Shown here in pieces: positions 17,954-29,363 of a stretch of 64,000 bases of DNA. The stretch is from assembly GCF_000717335.1 (NCBI RefSeq), contig NZ_JNYZ01000024.1, positions 109,014-173,013 of the forward strand. The letters run 5' to 3'. The position numbers were made by a program, and so were the translations under genes. Origin of the DNA: Amycolatopsis jejuensis. Its GTDB lineage: Bacteria > Actinomycetota > Actinomycetes > Mycobacteriales > Pseudonocardiaceae. The number at the start of each line of letters is the position of its first letter. Position 1 is the stretch's first letter. The notes under the pieces are model-generated. The model had not been told where the DNA came from. It saw only the letters and a program-made list of their open reading frames with translations, and did not search any database.

Positions 17954-18861
17954 CCGAGCTCGACGCGGCCGGGATCGCGGAACCATTGCTGCGCGCCGCG
18001 TACACCGAATGCCGGCGCATCAACGCCCACCACGGCCGCACCTTCTTCCTTGCCACGCGGCTGCTTCCGGCGCGGGCGAGACCGGCGGCGCACGCGCTGT
18101 ACGGTTTCGCGCGGATGGCCGACGAGCTGGTCGACAACCCCGAGCCCGGCACCGATCCGGCGGTCGCGCTGGACAAGGTCGCCGGGCTCGTCGACGAGGT
18201 CTACGACGGCCGCGAACCGGCCGACCCGGTGCTGTCCGCGCTTGCGGACACGGTGCGGCGCTACGGAATCCGCCGCGAGCTCATCGATGCCTTCCTGTAT
18301 TCGATGCGGATGGACCTCACAGTGACGGAGTACGCGACGTACGCCGATCTCGCCGAGTACATCCATGGCTCGGCGGGCGTGATCGGGTTGCAGATGCTGC
18401 CGGTTCTGGGCACGGTGGTCCCCCTCGCGGCAGCCGAATCGAGCGCGGCGGCCTTGGGGGAAGCGTTCCAGCTCACCAATTTCCTGCGCGACATCGGCGA
18501 AGACCTCGACCGCGGCCGGTTGTACCTGCCGACGGAAGAACTGGCCGCGTTCGGGGTAGACCGCGCGGTCCTTTGCCGAGCGCGGCAAAACGGCCCGGAC
18601 CCGCGGGTCCGGGCCGCGCTGGCCGTTGCGGTTTCGCGGACCCGGGCGGTGTATCGTCGGGCAGAAGCCGGGATTTCGTTGCTGCGTCCGGAATCCCGCG
18701 CTTGCGTGCAGACGTCGCTCACGCTGTACGAAGGTATTCTTGACGAGATCGAAGCGATGGATTACGAGGTGCTGAACCGGCGCGCGACGGTCAGCAAGGG
18801 GCGCCGGATCGGCATTGCGCTCACCACCTGGGCACGGCATCAGCTCTTTCGCGCGCGGTGA
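17950..18861 (+). CDS. crtB: Phytoene/squalene synthase family protein, probable phytoene synthase
   Basis: A 303-residue head-to-head prenyl synthase. The two Asp-rich motifs are MADELVDN (DExxD form) and QLTNFLRDIGEDLDRGRLYLP (DxxxD form), and the opening HGRTFFLATRLLP block is characteristic. It condenses two GGPP to phytoene. The start is the GTG at 17950, overlapping the crtI TGA (GTGA). Context (GGPP synthase and crtI) supports phytoene over squalene synthase. The stop at 18861 overlaps the convergent CGNR remnant by 22 bases. Confidence 0.93.
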   Translation: MTELDAAGIAEPLLRAAYTECRRINAHHGRTFFLATRLLPARARPAAHALYGFARMADELVDNPEPGTDPAVALDKVAGLVDEVYDGREPADPVLSALADTVRRYGIRRELIDAFLYSMRMDLTVTEYATYADLAEYIHGSAGVIGLQMLPVLGTVVPLAAAESSAAALGEAFQLTNFLRDIGEDLDRGRLYLPTEELAAFGVDRAVLCRARQNGPDPRVRAALAVAVSRTRAVYRRAEAGISLLRPESRACVQTSLTLYEGILDEIEAMDYEVLNRRATVSKGRRIGIALTTWARHQLFRAR

Positions 18862-19274
18862 GCTGCCACCCGTTCCCTTGTCGCGCAACGGGATGAGCAA
18901 TAGCGGCGCGGACTCCCCCCGCCGAGGTGCGCGAACGGCTTCCCGCACGACGCCGATGCGCACAGGCGGTCAGCCAGCAACGACGCCAGCGCCAGCGCCG
19001 ACGACGTGATCAGCCAGGCGTCCCATGGACCGTCATCCGCCGCGTCCACGTGCAGGTGCCAGCCGAAGCCCTGGTGGGCGGTCAATCGCGGTGGGCTTGC
19101 GTACTTCGCGAAGAGCCGGTTGAGCACCTCAGCTGCCGTGCTTTCGTCCGGAGCCGCGAAGACCTCTCGCAACTCGCCGGGCTGCTCGCGCCCGCGATCG
19201 CAAGTGGCTGGACCGCGCAGCTGCCAGCGTTGGTACCACCGGCGCGGTTGGAGAAGGCCAGCACTCTCGACGCC
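18840..19274 (-). pseudogene. CGNR zinc-finger regulator remnant, N-terminus lost
   Basis: The C-terminal ~110 residues are clearly of the ABATE/CGNR family. The part resembling the linker (ELREVFAAPDES...VLNRLFAKYASPPRLTAHQGFGWHLHV) leads into a zinc-finger end with RLCASASCGKPFAHL and SPRRYCSSRCATRERVAAHRARK. The normal CGNR tetrad is altered to SRCATR. Homology-like sequence continues upstream in the same frame (LLQPRRWYQRWQLRG), but there is no start codon other than a TTG deep inside the domain. About 60-80 N-terminal residues are absent. I infer a decayed regulator gene; expression of a short product from the TTG at 19172 cannot be excluded. Confidence 0.7.
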
Positions 19275-19625
19275 ATGACGTTCACTGCGGCAGGCCCTTG
19301 CCGTCCGGGTCTCGCAGGCGTCCTCGCGACTCTCGCGGGCGCACCGGTCGCCATGGCAGTCGCAGGAGCGCTTGTCCTTGCCGAGGTGCCCTTCGCGTGG
19401 TGCCTCGCCGTACGCACGACGCCGCGCTGATTCTCGCCCGCAACGCTGCGCTCAGGCGCTCCACGGCGACGTCGACGGCGCGCAACGCTTAGGCGGCGCG
19501 GGTTACGGCACGTTGTTGCTTGTCGCACTGTCGGTCGCTTCGCTCCTCGCGAACGCTGTACTCGCGAAGCGGCCGTTACCGCTTTCGCCGGACACTGCTG
19601 TGCGGCTGAGATCCACTGTGGACAA
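19275..19625. other. Remnant DNA with a short hydrophobic frame
   Basis: A 51-codon frame (19275-19430, +) encodes an Ala/Val/Leu-rich membrane-like segment. In a different frame a second hydrophobic stretch (YGTLLLVALSVASLLANAVLA) ends near 19600. Together they look like pieces of one membrane-protein gene broken by frameshifts and divergent from the CGNR remnant. No family was recognised. Confidence 0.4.
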
Positions 19626-20774
19626 TCAGAACGCGTCAACCCCATTCGGCGTCCCGTTCCCGGTCGGGCCGTCGTAGCCGGGTACTCCGGTGCAGAGATA
19701 ATCTCCACATTGTTCGCCCTGGACGTTGTTTCCGGTGACGACGTCGTGGAGTTGCGTGGCGTGCGCGTAGATCCGCGACGCGTCCGGGTACTCGCCGTGG
19801 TGGCCGGCCAGCGCGATCACTCCCGCGATGAACGGGGCCGACGCGCTTGTGCCGCCGACTATTGACCAGCCGGAGGTGTACGACGTCTCGTAAACCGCTG
19901 GGCCCGTGTCCGGGTCCGCGACCGCCGAGACGTCCGCAGTGGTCCGGCCTGGGCAGTTCGGATCCTTTTGCCACAAAGGTTTCGGTACCCAGGCGGAACA
20001 TCCGCTGCCGGCAGCCTTCCACGCCGACTCGGTCCAGCCTCGTGCATTGTCCGCTTTGGACAGTGAAGTACCGCCGACTGCGATGACGCTCGAGTAGACC
20101 GCAGGAGCACTCGGTACGGTGAATCCGCTGTCACCGCTCGACACGACCATGGCCACACCGGGATGCTGATAGTATGAAGCGAAATCGCCTGACCAATGAC
20201 TTTCTGCCGCACCATAGCTGTTCGACACGATCGTCGCGCCCAGTTTCACTGCTGTGTTCACCGAAATCCCCAACGCCTCCAGCGACGCGTCATCACCTTC
20301 CACGAGCAGGATCTTGCACTGCGCGCACGCCGCTGACGCCATGTCCAGGTCGAGCGCGATCTCCAGCTGCCAGCCGCCCTGTGGAGGAGGCAGTGGATCG
20401 GTGTCACCGCGCTGGTTCACCTTGCGGAAGCAGCCGTTCGCGGTCGTGCACGGTGGAAGGCCGTAGGTTTGTCGGTACACGGCCAGATCCGCTTCGGCGG
20501 TCGGCGCATCACCGGCGTCCACGATGGCGATCGTCTCTCCGGCGCCACCGGTGTCCGGCAGGCGATAGGCGGAACGGAGGTCGGCCGGACCGTATCCGGC
20601 GGGCCTCGCAGCGGCATGCATCCTTTGCCCACCAGGTAGTTTCGCGAAACATCGGGCGAATCCGGGGGCGGCCGGGCCGCAGACATCCCGTGGGGCAGCA
20701 GACGCTGGAGCAGGAAGGGCAAGCACGATGAGCGCGGCGGCCAGTGGCACGAACCAGCGGCGAGTTCTGGACAT
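19626..20774 (-). CDS. Secreted S53 (sedolisin-type) serine-carboxyl peptidase lacking the usual prodomain
   Basis: A 382-residue protein with a signal peptide (MSRTRRW then a hydrophobic stretch, cleavage after ASA near 27). The sedolisin catalytic core starts almost at once, at YGPADLRSAYRLP (61-73). Catalytic residues are Glu138 and Asp142 in WQLEIALDLDMA, oxyanion Asp215 in VSSGDSG, and Ser310 in GGTSASAP. The Pro-kumamolisin activation domain that normally precedes the core (about 150-200 residues) is absent; only ~33 residues lie between signal peptide and core. Multiple Cys pairs fit an extracytoplasmic enzyme. It is 7 bases downstream of the large secreted-protein gene on the same strand, so the two form an operon. 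Confidence 0.9.
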   Translation of the reverse strand: MSRTRRWFVPLAAALIVLALPAPASAAPRDVCGPAAPGFARCFAKLPGGQRMHAAARPAGYGPADLRSAYRLPDTGGAGETIAIVDAGDAPTAEADLAVYRQTYGLPPCTTANGCFRKVNQRGDTDPLPPPQGGWQLEIALDLDMASAACAQCKILLVEGDDASLEALGISVNTAVKLGATIVSNSYGAAESHWSGDFASYYQHPGVAMVVSSGDSGFTVPSAPAVYSSVIAVGGTSLSKADNARGWTESAWKAAGSGCSAWVPKPLWQKDPNCPGRTTADVSAVADPDTGPAVYETSYTSGWSIVGGTSASAPFIAGVIALAGHHGEYPDASRIYAHATQLHDVVTGNNVQGEQCGDYLCTGVPGYDGPTGNGTPNGVDAF

Positions 20775-20781
20775 TCTCGTC

Positions 20782-22989
20782 TCATCTCCCGATGGTGTAA
20801 GCGTTTTCGATCGTCTGCGTGATCGCGTTACCCGCCTGGTCGCGTGCCGTCACCTTCAGCGCCGGCGACGTTCCCGCGGCCTCCGGGGGGTTCCGCCACA
20901 TCGCCACGTATTCGCCGAACAGCCCGGCCACCGGCGCCGGTTTCCAGGTGACGCCCTTGTCGAACGACACCGAAACCGTCGCGGAGGTGATCGGCGAATG
21001 CGCACCGGCACCGCTGTAGCCGACGTGCCCGACGTGCAGGCCGAGCACCTGCAGCGGCGAATGCGACGTCGTGGCCAGGTCGGACTCCAGCCGGTAGTCC
21101 ACGGTCAGCGCACCGAGAATCCGGCACGGCTGCGAAGGATCAGTGGCCCGGCAGGTGTGCGGCGCGGGGAGCGGAGGGCCGCTGGCGTTCGGGTCGTACT
21201 GCACGGTGAGCTCGGTCCGCAAGCGGGTCGCCTGGCTGACGCCGGGCATCGCGCTCCGGTCGACGTCCACCACACCCCGCAAGGTGGCCGGGGCCTTGGG
21301 CACCGAGATGACCGCGCCGTACGCGCCGTCCTCGTCGAAGACCTGTTTGTCGTTCCAGTAAAGGGAATAATGCGTACGCGGCGAGTAGAACAGATGTACC
21401 GCAGTGTGATCCGGCACGCTGTCCCGCAACACGGGGACAGCCAGCGAAACCGTGTTGCCGGAGGCGCAGGCGTAACACGAAGCTTCGCGCGTCCAGTGTC
21501 CGAGACCGGCCGAAAGCGGGCCGCGCGACCAGTCGACGGTCGTGGTGGTGCCCGGCCGGAAGGTGTGCGGGTCGGCCGTCATCAGCTGGCGCGTCGAGCC
21601 CTTCATCTCGTACTGCAGCCATTCCGTGGTGTGCGAAGTGCCGAGATAGACGGTGCGCACCCCGGGCGCCGGGAGGTAGAACCCGTCCGCGCCGAGCCCG
21701 TGCCGCAGGATCACCGGGTCGACCGGGCCGTTCTCGAGCGCGACCGGCACGGTGTCCGCGGGATCGCTGTACATCCGGTCGAGGACAGTGGCGAGCTCGC
21801 TTTCCGGGGTGGTGAACGACGGGTCGGCGGGCAGACCCTCGGTGGAGAACGAAAGGTCGACGCGGTCGTGCCGGACCTCGGACCCGGGCGCTTTCCCGCC
21901 CCACTGCAGGACGTAGTGCAACAGCCCCCGGTCCGGCCGCGGCACCGGCGCGACGTACTGGGGCACGCCGCGGAAGATGACCCCGCTGGCGAATCCGCGC
22001 CCCGTCGGGTCTTCCCGGTAGAAGGAGCTGCTGACCATGTCTTCCTTCGCGCCCTTCGGCGCGGCCACCTTCACCTCCGCAGTCGCCTTCTTTTCTTCCA
22101 CGGTAAGGGTTTTCACCCCTGGGGAAGCGTCGACGACGAACCCTTCCACCCACGAGGTCCGCACCGCGGTCAGGTCCCCGGCGGCGTTCCGGTCGCTGAA
22201 GATCGCGGACGCCGCGTAGCGCCCTTCCGGCACGGCAATGCGGGTGACACCGTCGACGTCGACGTGCCGAAGCAGTTTGGCCGCGGAATCGATGTTGACC
22301 AGCGACACCCGGCCGTTCACCTGGTTGCCCTGCAGATCGGTGAGACGGACCTCCAGGATCCGCATCGGGAAGTGCGGCTGGACGGTCTGCTCCTCCCCGG
22401 GCGCCCCGGCCCGCCGGATCGTGGCGGGAAGGGCGCTGCTGCCTGCCGAGCGGCCGGCGGCGACGTCGGCCGCGATCCGCCGGTGCAGCTCGGCGCCGAA
22501 CGCGGGCGCGGATTCCGGGGTCAGATACCCGGTCGCGGTGGGGCCGCTCGCCGAGGTGAGGGTGATCCCGGGGAGCGCGGACGGGGTCACTCCGGCCGGG
22601 AAAGTCAGCTCCAGCGGGATTTTCCCGCCTTCCGCGGTGGCCAGCGCGGTCACGTCGAAGAGCGACCTGTCCAGGCGGCCGAGGAAGGGGGCCGCGTCGC
22701 TCGGGATGACGTAGCGATGGCCGCCGTCGAGCTGGTACGTCTGGAACGCTTTGCGTTCTGCCGGCTGGGCGAAACTCGTCCCGCCGTCCGGCCGCACCGT
22801 GACCCGGTCGCCGGTGGGCAACGTGACCTCGTGGGCAAGCTGTGCCGGTTCGGTGAAGGCCGCCACGGTCGCCGCTCCCGCCGGTGCACCGGAACTGCCC
22901 AGCGCCGGTGGGGCCAGTGCACCCGAACCGCCCAGCGCCAATGCGATCACCACGGCGGCGCGGCGTCTGCCGGAAACCCGTCCTCGCAT
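20782..22989 (-). CDS. Large secreted protein resembling S8-peptidase accessory domains, no catalytic domain
   Basis: A 735-residue protein with an Arg-rich then hydrophobic signal peptide (residues 1-30). Residues ~45-110 (EVTLPTGDRVTV..., QLDGGHRYVIPSDAAPFLGRLDRSLFDVTAL) match the propeptide region of long actinobacterial S8 proteases. The next ~600 residues match their non-catalytic C-terminal β-rich region, ending in an Ig/bacterial-repeat-like module (SFDKGVTWKPAPV). The subtilisin catalytic domain that normally separates them is missing: no Asp, His or GTSMA motif is seen. The ATG at 22989 follows GGAGAGGAG. It is co-directional with and 7 bases from the prodomain-less S53 protease. Possible roles are a trans-acting chaperone, inhibitor or adhesin; none is shown. 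Confidence 0.75.
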   Translation of the reverse strand: MRGRVSGRRRAAVVIALALGGSGALAPPALGSSGAPAGAATVAAFTEPAQLAHEVTLPTGDRVTVRPDGGTSFAQPAERKAFQTYQLDGGHRYVIPSDAAPFLGRLDRSLFDVTALATAEGGKIPLELTFPAGVTPSALPGITLTSASGPTATGYLTPESAPAFGAELHRRIAADVAAGRSAGSSALPATIRRAGAPGEEQTVQPHFPMRILEVRLTDLQGNQVNGRVSLVNIDSAAKLLRHVDVDGVTRIAVPEGRYAASAIFSDRNAAGDLTAVRTSWVEGFVVDASPGVKTLTVEEKKATAEVKVAAPKGAKEDMVSSSFYREDPTGRGFASGVIFRGVPQYVAPVPRPDRGLLHYVLQWGGKAPGSEVRHDRVDLSFSTEGLPADPSFTTPESELATVLDRMYSDPADTVPVALENGPVDPVILRHGLGADGFYLPAPGVRTVYLGTSHTTEWLQYEMKGSTRQLMTADPHTFRPGTTTTVDWSRGPLSAGLGHWTREASCYACASGNTVSLAVPVLRDSVPDHTAVHLFYSPRTHYSLYWNDKQVFDEDGAYGAVISVPKAPATLRGVVDVDRSAMPGVSQATRLRTELTVQYDPNASGPPLPAPHTCRATDPSQPCRILGALTVDYRLESDLATTSHSPLQVLGLHVGHVGYSGAGAHSPITSATVSVSFDKGVTWKPAPVAGLFGEYVAMWRNPPEAAGTSPALKVTARDQAGNAITQTIENAYTIGR

Positions 22990-23208
22990 GCCCGATGCTC
23001 CTCTCCGTCCGGGGAAGTTCGGTGAGCCGAGCAGGATGTGCGGTGGGAACCCGTTCCGGAGGATGGACTGGACCAATTGTGCGCGTCAACGACTACCCGG
23101 GTTTCTGTCCGGGACGGCGGATCTTGTCAGCCGACCGGACGAGCGCAGCACAAAAGCGCCCGCGACCAGGGCGAGCGCGAAAACCTACAGTGGGTGATCA
23201 GGGACGGG

Positions 23209-23607
23209 CTAGAACGCCATCGCCTGCGCGCGCCGTTTGACCTCGGTGCCGTGGCTGGTGCGCAGGGCGTTGATGGGTGTGCTGCCCGGGAGCGTGTCGT
23301 CGGCGGTGAAGAGCCAGCGCAGCATCTCGGTGCGGCTGAAGCCGGAGTCCGCGAGCACCGTGATGGTGCCCGCCAGGCCCTTGACCACGCCGTCCTTGAC
23401 GAAGAAGGCGCTGGGCACGTACAGCTCACCGCTGCGCCGCACCGCGATCAGCTGCCCGTCGCGCAGCATCTGGCGGACCTTGCTGGCCGAGACCCCGAGC
23501 GCGGTGGCCACCTCCGGCAGCGGCAGGACCGCGACCGCGGTGTCGAGGACGTCGTCGGCGACAGGTATCCCACTCACAGGTGACACTGTGCCACATTCGC
23601 CCGCCAT
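23209..23607 (-). CDS. Rv2175c-family DNA-binding protein
   Basis: About 132 residues. The helix-turn-helix segment LPEVATALGVSASKVRQMLRDGQLIAVRR, the FFVKDGVVKGLAGTITVLADSGF middle and the C-terminal EVKRRAQAMAF match Mycobacterium tuberculosis Rv2175c, a DNA-binding protein phosphorylated by the adjacent kinase PknL. The same divergent arrangement with a Ser/Thr kinase is present here. Start choice is uncertain: the ATG at 23607 gives an N-terminal lead of the mycobacterial length, and GTGs at 23589 and 23577 are alternatives. No regulated targets can be read from the window. Confidence 0.88.
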   Translation of the reverse strand: MAGECGTVSPVSGIPVADDVLDTAVAVLPLPEVATALGVSASKVRQMLRDGQLIAVRRSGELYVPSAFFVKDGVVKGLAGTITVLADSGFSRTEMLRWLFTADDTLPGSTPINALRTSHGTEVKRRAQAMAF

Positions 23608-23655
23608 CCCCACTGGTATGGACGGGTGACCCACCCGGGCGCGGCCGGTCTTCCG

Positions 23656-23661
23656 TACGAT
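23656..23661 (+). promoter_or_regulatory. -10 element of a leaderless kinase transcript
   Basis: TACGAT lies 8 bases before the GTG at 23670, with no Shine-Dalgarno between. This spacing fits an actinobacterial -10 with transcription starting at or next to the start codon (inference). Confidence 0.5.
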
Positions 23662-23669
23662 CGTCCACC

Positions 23670-25643
23670 GTGACCCGGACCCAGCCCAGCCTCGTCGGCA
23701 CTCTGCTCGAACGCCGGTACCGCGTGGACCGGCTGCTGGCCAGAGGTGGGATGTCGGCCGTCTACCGGGGGCTGGACACCCGGCTGGACCGGGCCGTCGC
23801 GATCAAGATCATGGATCCGCGGTTCGCCGACGACCGCTCGTTCGTCGACCGGTTCGTGCGCGAAGCGCGATCGGCCGCCCAGCTGCACCACCCGAACGTG
23901 GTCGCCGTGCACGATCAGGGCTTCGACACCCCGATGGGCCAGGACACCGGGCTCGCGTTCCTGGTGATGGAGCTCGTCGACGGCGGCACGCTGCGTGACC
24001 TGCTGGCCGAGCAGCGCCAGCTGGACGTCCCGCTCGCGCTCAGCGTCGCCGAGCCGGTGCTGGCCGCGCTGGCCGCCGCGCACGCCGCCGGGCTGGTGCA
24101 CCGCGACGTCAAACCCGAGAACGTGCTCATCGGCCGCAGCGGGCCGCTCACCGGCGGCGTGGTGAAGGTCGGCGACTTCGGGCTGGTCCGCGCGGTCGCC
24201 AGCGCGGGCACCACGAGCTCCAGCGTCATCCTCGGCACCGTCGCCTACCTCGCGCCCGAACAGGTCGCCACCGGCGACACCACGGCCCGCAGCGACGTGT
24301 ATTCGGCCGGGATCCTGCTGTACGAGATGCTCACCGGCGCCCTGCCCTACACCGGTGACACCGCGCTGTCGGTCGCTTACCGGCACGTGAACGACGACGT
24401 ACCCCGTCCCAGCGAGCTGCGGCCGGACCTGCCGCCCGCGCTCGACGAGCTGATCCTGCGCGCCACCCGCCGCGACCCGGAGCAGCGTCCGGCCGACGCC
24501 GGGGAGTTCCTCGCCGAGCTGCAGGCCGTCCGCGCCGAGCTGGGCCTGCAGCCGGTCGCCGTGCCGGTGCCCCCGCCGCCGGACGAGGACCGGGTGGCCG
24601 ACGTCGAGCGCACGATGCCGAACATCCCGGCGGTGCAGCAGACGATGCCGGTGTCCGGCCCGCGCGGCACCCGGGCGATGACCAGGGCGCCCATGCCGCC
24701 GACCCCACCGCCCGCTCAGCCACCAGCGGCCGCCCCGGAAGCGCCGAAGCCGCGCGACCGGCGCAAGGTCATCGCGCTGATCGTCGCCGGGGTGCTCGTG
24801 CTGGGCGGCCTGATCGGCGCGTTCGCCTACATCCTCACCGACTCCGGGCCCACCACCACGACCGTGCCGAAGCTCGCCGGGCTCACCCAGGCCGAGGCGG
24901 GCGACCAGCTGCGCGCGGCGAAGCTGAACCCGCGCTACAGCGAGGAGTTCAGCAACTCCGTCGCCGCCAACAAGGTGATCAAGGTGGACCCGGCGGCGGG
25001 CACGAAGCTCGACCAGGACGCCACCGTGTCCGTGGTGGTGTCCAAGGGCAGGCCGAAGGTGCCGGACATCCGGGTGGGCGCCTCGCTCGCGGACGCCACC
25101 AAGGCGATCCAGGAGCAGCAGCTCAAGGTCGCCCAGGGCACGCCGGAGTACAGCGACACCGCGCCGGAGGGCACCGTCGTGCGGGTGAGCCCGGCGGCGG
25201 GGACACCGGTGAACGTCGGCGGCCAGGTCACCGTGGTGCTGTCCAAGGGCCCCGAGCCGCTGCCGCCGGTACCGGACGTCACCGGGCGGCCGAAGGCCGA
25301 GGCCTTCCAGCTGCTGCAGCAGGCCGGGTTCCAGCCGGAGGACGGCGGCGAGGAGTTCTCGCAGACGGTGCCCGCGGGCGCGGTCACCCGCACCGATCCG
25401 CCGGCGAACTCCACCGGAAGCAAGAAGATCAAGGTCTACGTCTCGAACGCGGTCCAGGTGCCGGACGTCCGGTTCAAGCAGTTCGACGAGGCCGCGCAGA
25501 TCCTCCGCACCGCGGGGCTCGACGTCGACCGCAAGGGCGGCGGCGGCCACGGCGGGTTCAACTTCGTGATGCAGCAGGATCCGCAGCCGGGTTCGCTGGT
25601 GCCGAAGGGCACCAAGGTCAAGATCCGCGGGTTCGGCGACTGA
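23670..25643 (+). CDS. pknL: PknL-like transmembrane Ser/Thr kinase with four PASTA domains
   Basis: A 657-residue Hanks-type kinase. The kinase domain spans ~17-275, with catalytic Lys46 (VAIKIMD), HRDVKPEN (144-151) and DFG (169-171). A Pro-rich juxtamembrane linker follows, then one membrane span near 366-391 (VIALIVAGVLVLGGLIGAFAYIL) and four extracellular PASTA domains (VPKLAGL, VPDIRVG, VPDVTGR, VPDVRFK). PASTA domains bind muropeptides or lipid II. The Rv2175c-like neighbour identifies the locus as pknL; the mycobacterial PknL lacks PASTA domains while corynebacterial ones have them. The GTG at 23670 is favoured by kinase-family N-termini (SLVGTLLERRYRVDRLL). Autophosphorylation sites are expected in the TTSSS activation loop. 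Confidence 0.93.
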   Translation: MTRTQPSLVGTLLERRYRVDRLLARGGMSAVYRGLDTRLDRAVAIKIMDPRFADDRSFVDRFVREARSAAQLHHPNVVAVHDQGFDTPMGQDTGLAFLVMELVDGGTLRDLLAEQRQLDVPLALSVAEPVLAALAAAHAAGLVHRDVKPENVLIGRSGPLTGGVVKVGDFGLVRAVASAGTTSSSVILGTVAYLAPEQVATGDTTARSDVYSAGILLYEMLTGALPYTGDTALSVAYRHVNDDVPRPSELRPDLPPALDELILRATRRDPEQRPADAGEFLAELQAVRAELGLQPVAVPVPPPPDEDRVADVERTMPNIPAVQQTMPVSGPRGTRAMTRAPMPPTPPPAQPPAAAPEAPKPRDRRKVIALIVAGVLVLGGLIGAFAYILTDSGPTTTTVPKLAGLTQAEAGDQLRAAKLNPRYSEEFSNSVAANKVIKVDPAAGTKLDQDATVSVVVSKGRPKVPDIRVGASLADATKAIQEQQLKVAQGTPEYSDTAPEGTVVRVSPAAGTPVNVGGQVTVVLSKGPEPLPPVPDVTGRPKAEAFQLLQQAGFQPEDGGEEFSQTVPAGAVTRTDPPANSTGSKKIKVYVSNAVQVPDVRFKQFDEAAQILRTAGLDVDRKGGGGHGGFNFVMQQDPQPGSLVPKGTKVKIRGFGD

Positions 25644-25740
25644 GACGCGGGCCACAGCGGCACTGGCGGAGTACCCGCAGGCTGTGGTAGCACAACAGCT
25701 GGCCGCACACCGACCCGGGGTGCAGGCATTTCGGTAACGT

Positions 25741-25755
25741 GACCACCTGGTGGTC
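25741..25755. promoter_or_regulatory. 15-bp palindrome between pknL and the next gene
   Basis: GACCACC-T-GGTGGTC is a perfect inverted repeat around one base, about 90 bp before the ATG at 25847. It could be an operator for the following gene; the loop is too small for a terminator. No matching second copy was found. Confidence 0.3.
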
Positions 25756-25846
25756 CTGAACGGTGCGGACGGGATGTCGGACATGGGCACCACGGCGCTG
25801 TCCCCGGTGGCTCGGGCCTCGGTCCCGCACGGGCTGTGACGGGCCG

Positions 25847-26560
25847 ATGAGCTTCTTCTCCGACGGCCCTCGCGAGCGGCCTCTGTTCCCGGTCCGGGAG
25901 CAGGAGCTGTTCGGCTACGAAGGACGCCCGTGGACCGGCCCGCCCGCCGACCACATCGTGCCCGCGCTGCTGCCGTGGGCGATGCCGCTGGGCCGGTCCG
26001 ACCGCACGATCGTCGCGCTGCGGTCGGTCGAGGTGTGGCCGGAGGCGATGACGCTGCGGATCGCGGTGTACTCGCGCGACGCCATGGACGGCGGGCCGCT
26101 GATCGGCCACCGGCGCATCCCGGACTACAACTCCCTGCTGGTCGGCGTGCTGTTCCCGGACGGGAGCCGGGCCAGCTCGGAGGCCATTTCGGTACCGACC
26201 GCGGGTGAGCCGCACGAGCCGGTGCTGCGCGTCGAAGGCGGCAGCGGCTCGCAGTTCCACCACGAGCACCGGGTCTTCGTGTGGCCGCTGCCCGAGGACG
26301 GGACGCTGGACTTGGTCGTGCAGTGGCTCGACCGCGACATCCCGGAAACGCGCACCGGGCTCGACGGCACGCAGCTGCGCGAGGCCGCGCGGGAGGCCGG
26401 TGAGCTGTGGCCGGGGCTGGCCCGGCGGCCGGGCAACGGCGTCGCGATGCGGCAGGTCACGGCGGAAATGAACGGGGTGAACGGGACGAACGGGGTGAAC
26501 GGGACCGGCGGGTTGCCGCAGCGGTTGCCGCGCCGGATCCCGGGTGCCCCGGGTGAGTGA
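25847..26560 (+). CDS. Conserved hypothetical protein with NG-repeat tail
   Basis: A 237-residue soluble protein that I do not recognise. A structured part (1-~205) contains two likely β-rich blocks, SDRTIVALRSVEVWPEAMTLRIAVYSR and HRVFVWPLPEDGTLDLVVQWLDRDIPETR. These are suggestive of a compact β-sandwich but match no family I know. The C-terminus is a disordered MNGVNGTNGVNGTGG repeat followed by basic Pro-rich sequence. The ATG at 25847 has no strong Shine-Dalgarno. It lies 203 bp downstream of pknL and 103 bp before the acyltransferase on the same strand; whether it belongs with either is unknown. Confidence 0.75.
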   Translation: MSFFSDGPRERPLFPVREQELFGYEGRPWTGPPADHIVPALLPWAMPLGRSDRTIVALRSVEVWPEAMTLRIAVYSRDAMDGGPLIGHRRIPDYNSLLVGVLFPDGSRASSEAISVPTAGEPHEPVLRVEGGSGSQFHHEHRVFVWPLPEDGTLDLVVQWLDRDIPETRTGLDGTQLREAAREAGELWPGLARRPGNGVAMRQVTAEMNGVNGTNGVNGTGGLPQRLPRRIPGAPGE

Positions 26561-26663
26561 AACCGCGGGTAGTTAGCGCCCGCGAAACACAGCGACCACC
26601 CGCCGGTCACATCCGGGTGGTGTCGTGGCGTCCTCCCCCGCTGCCGGACGCGGAAGGACCACC

Positions 26664-29363
<2,700 letters not shown>

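Noticed and set aside
25741..25755. Palindrome after pknL as a terminator
   Set aside because: A one-base loop cannot form a stable RNA hairpin; it is better viewed as a possible operator.
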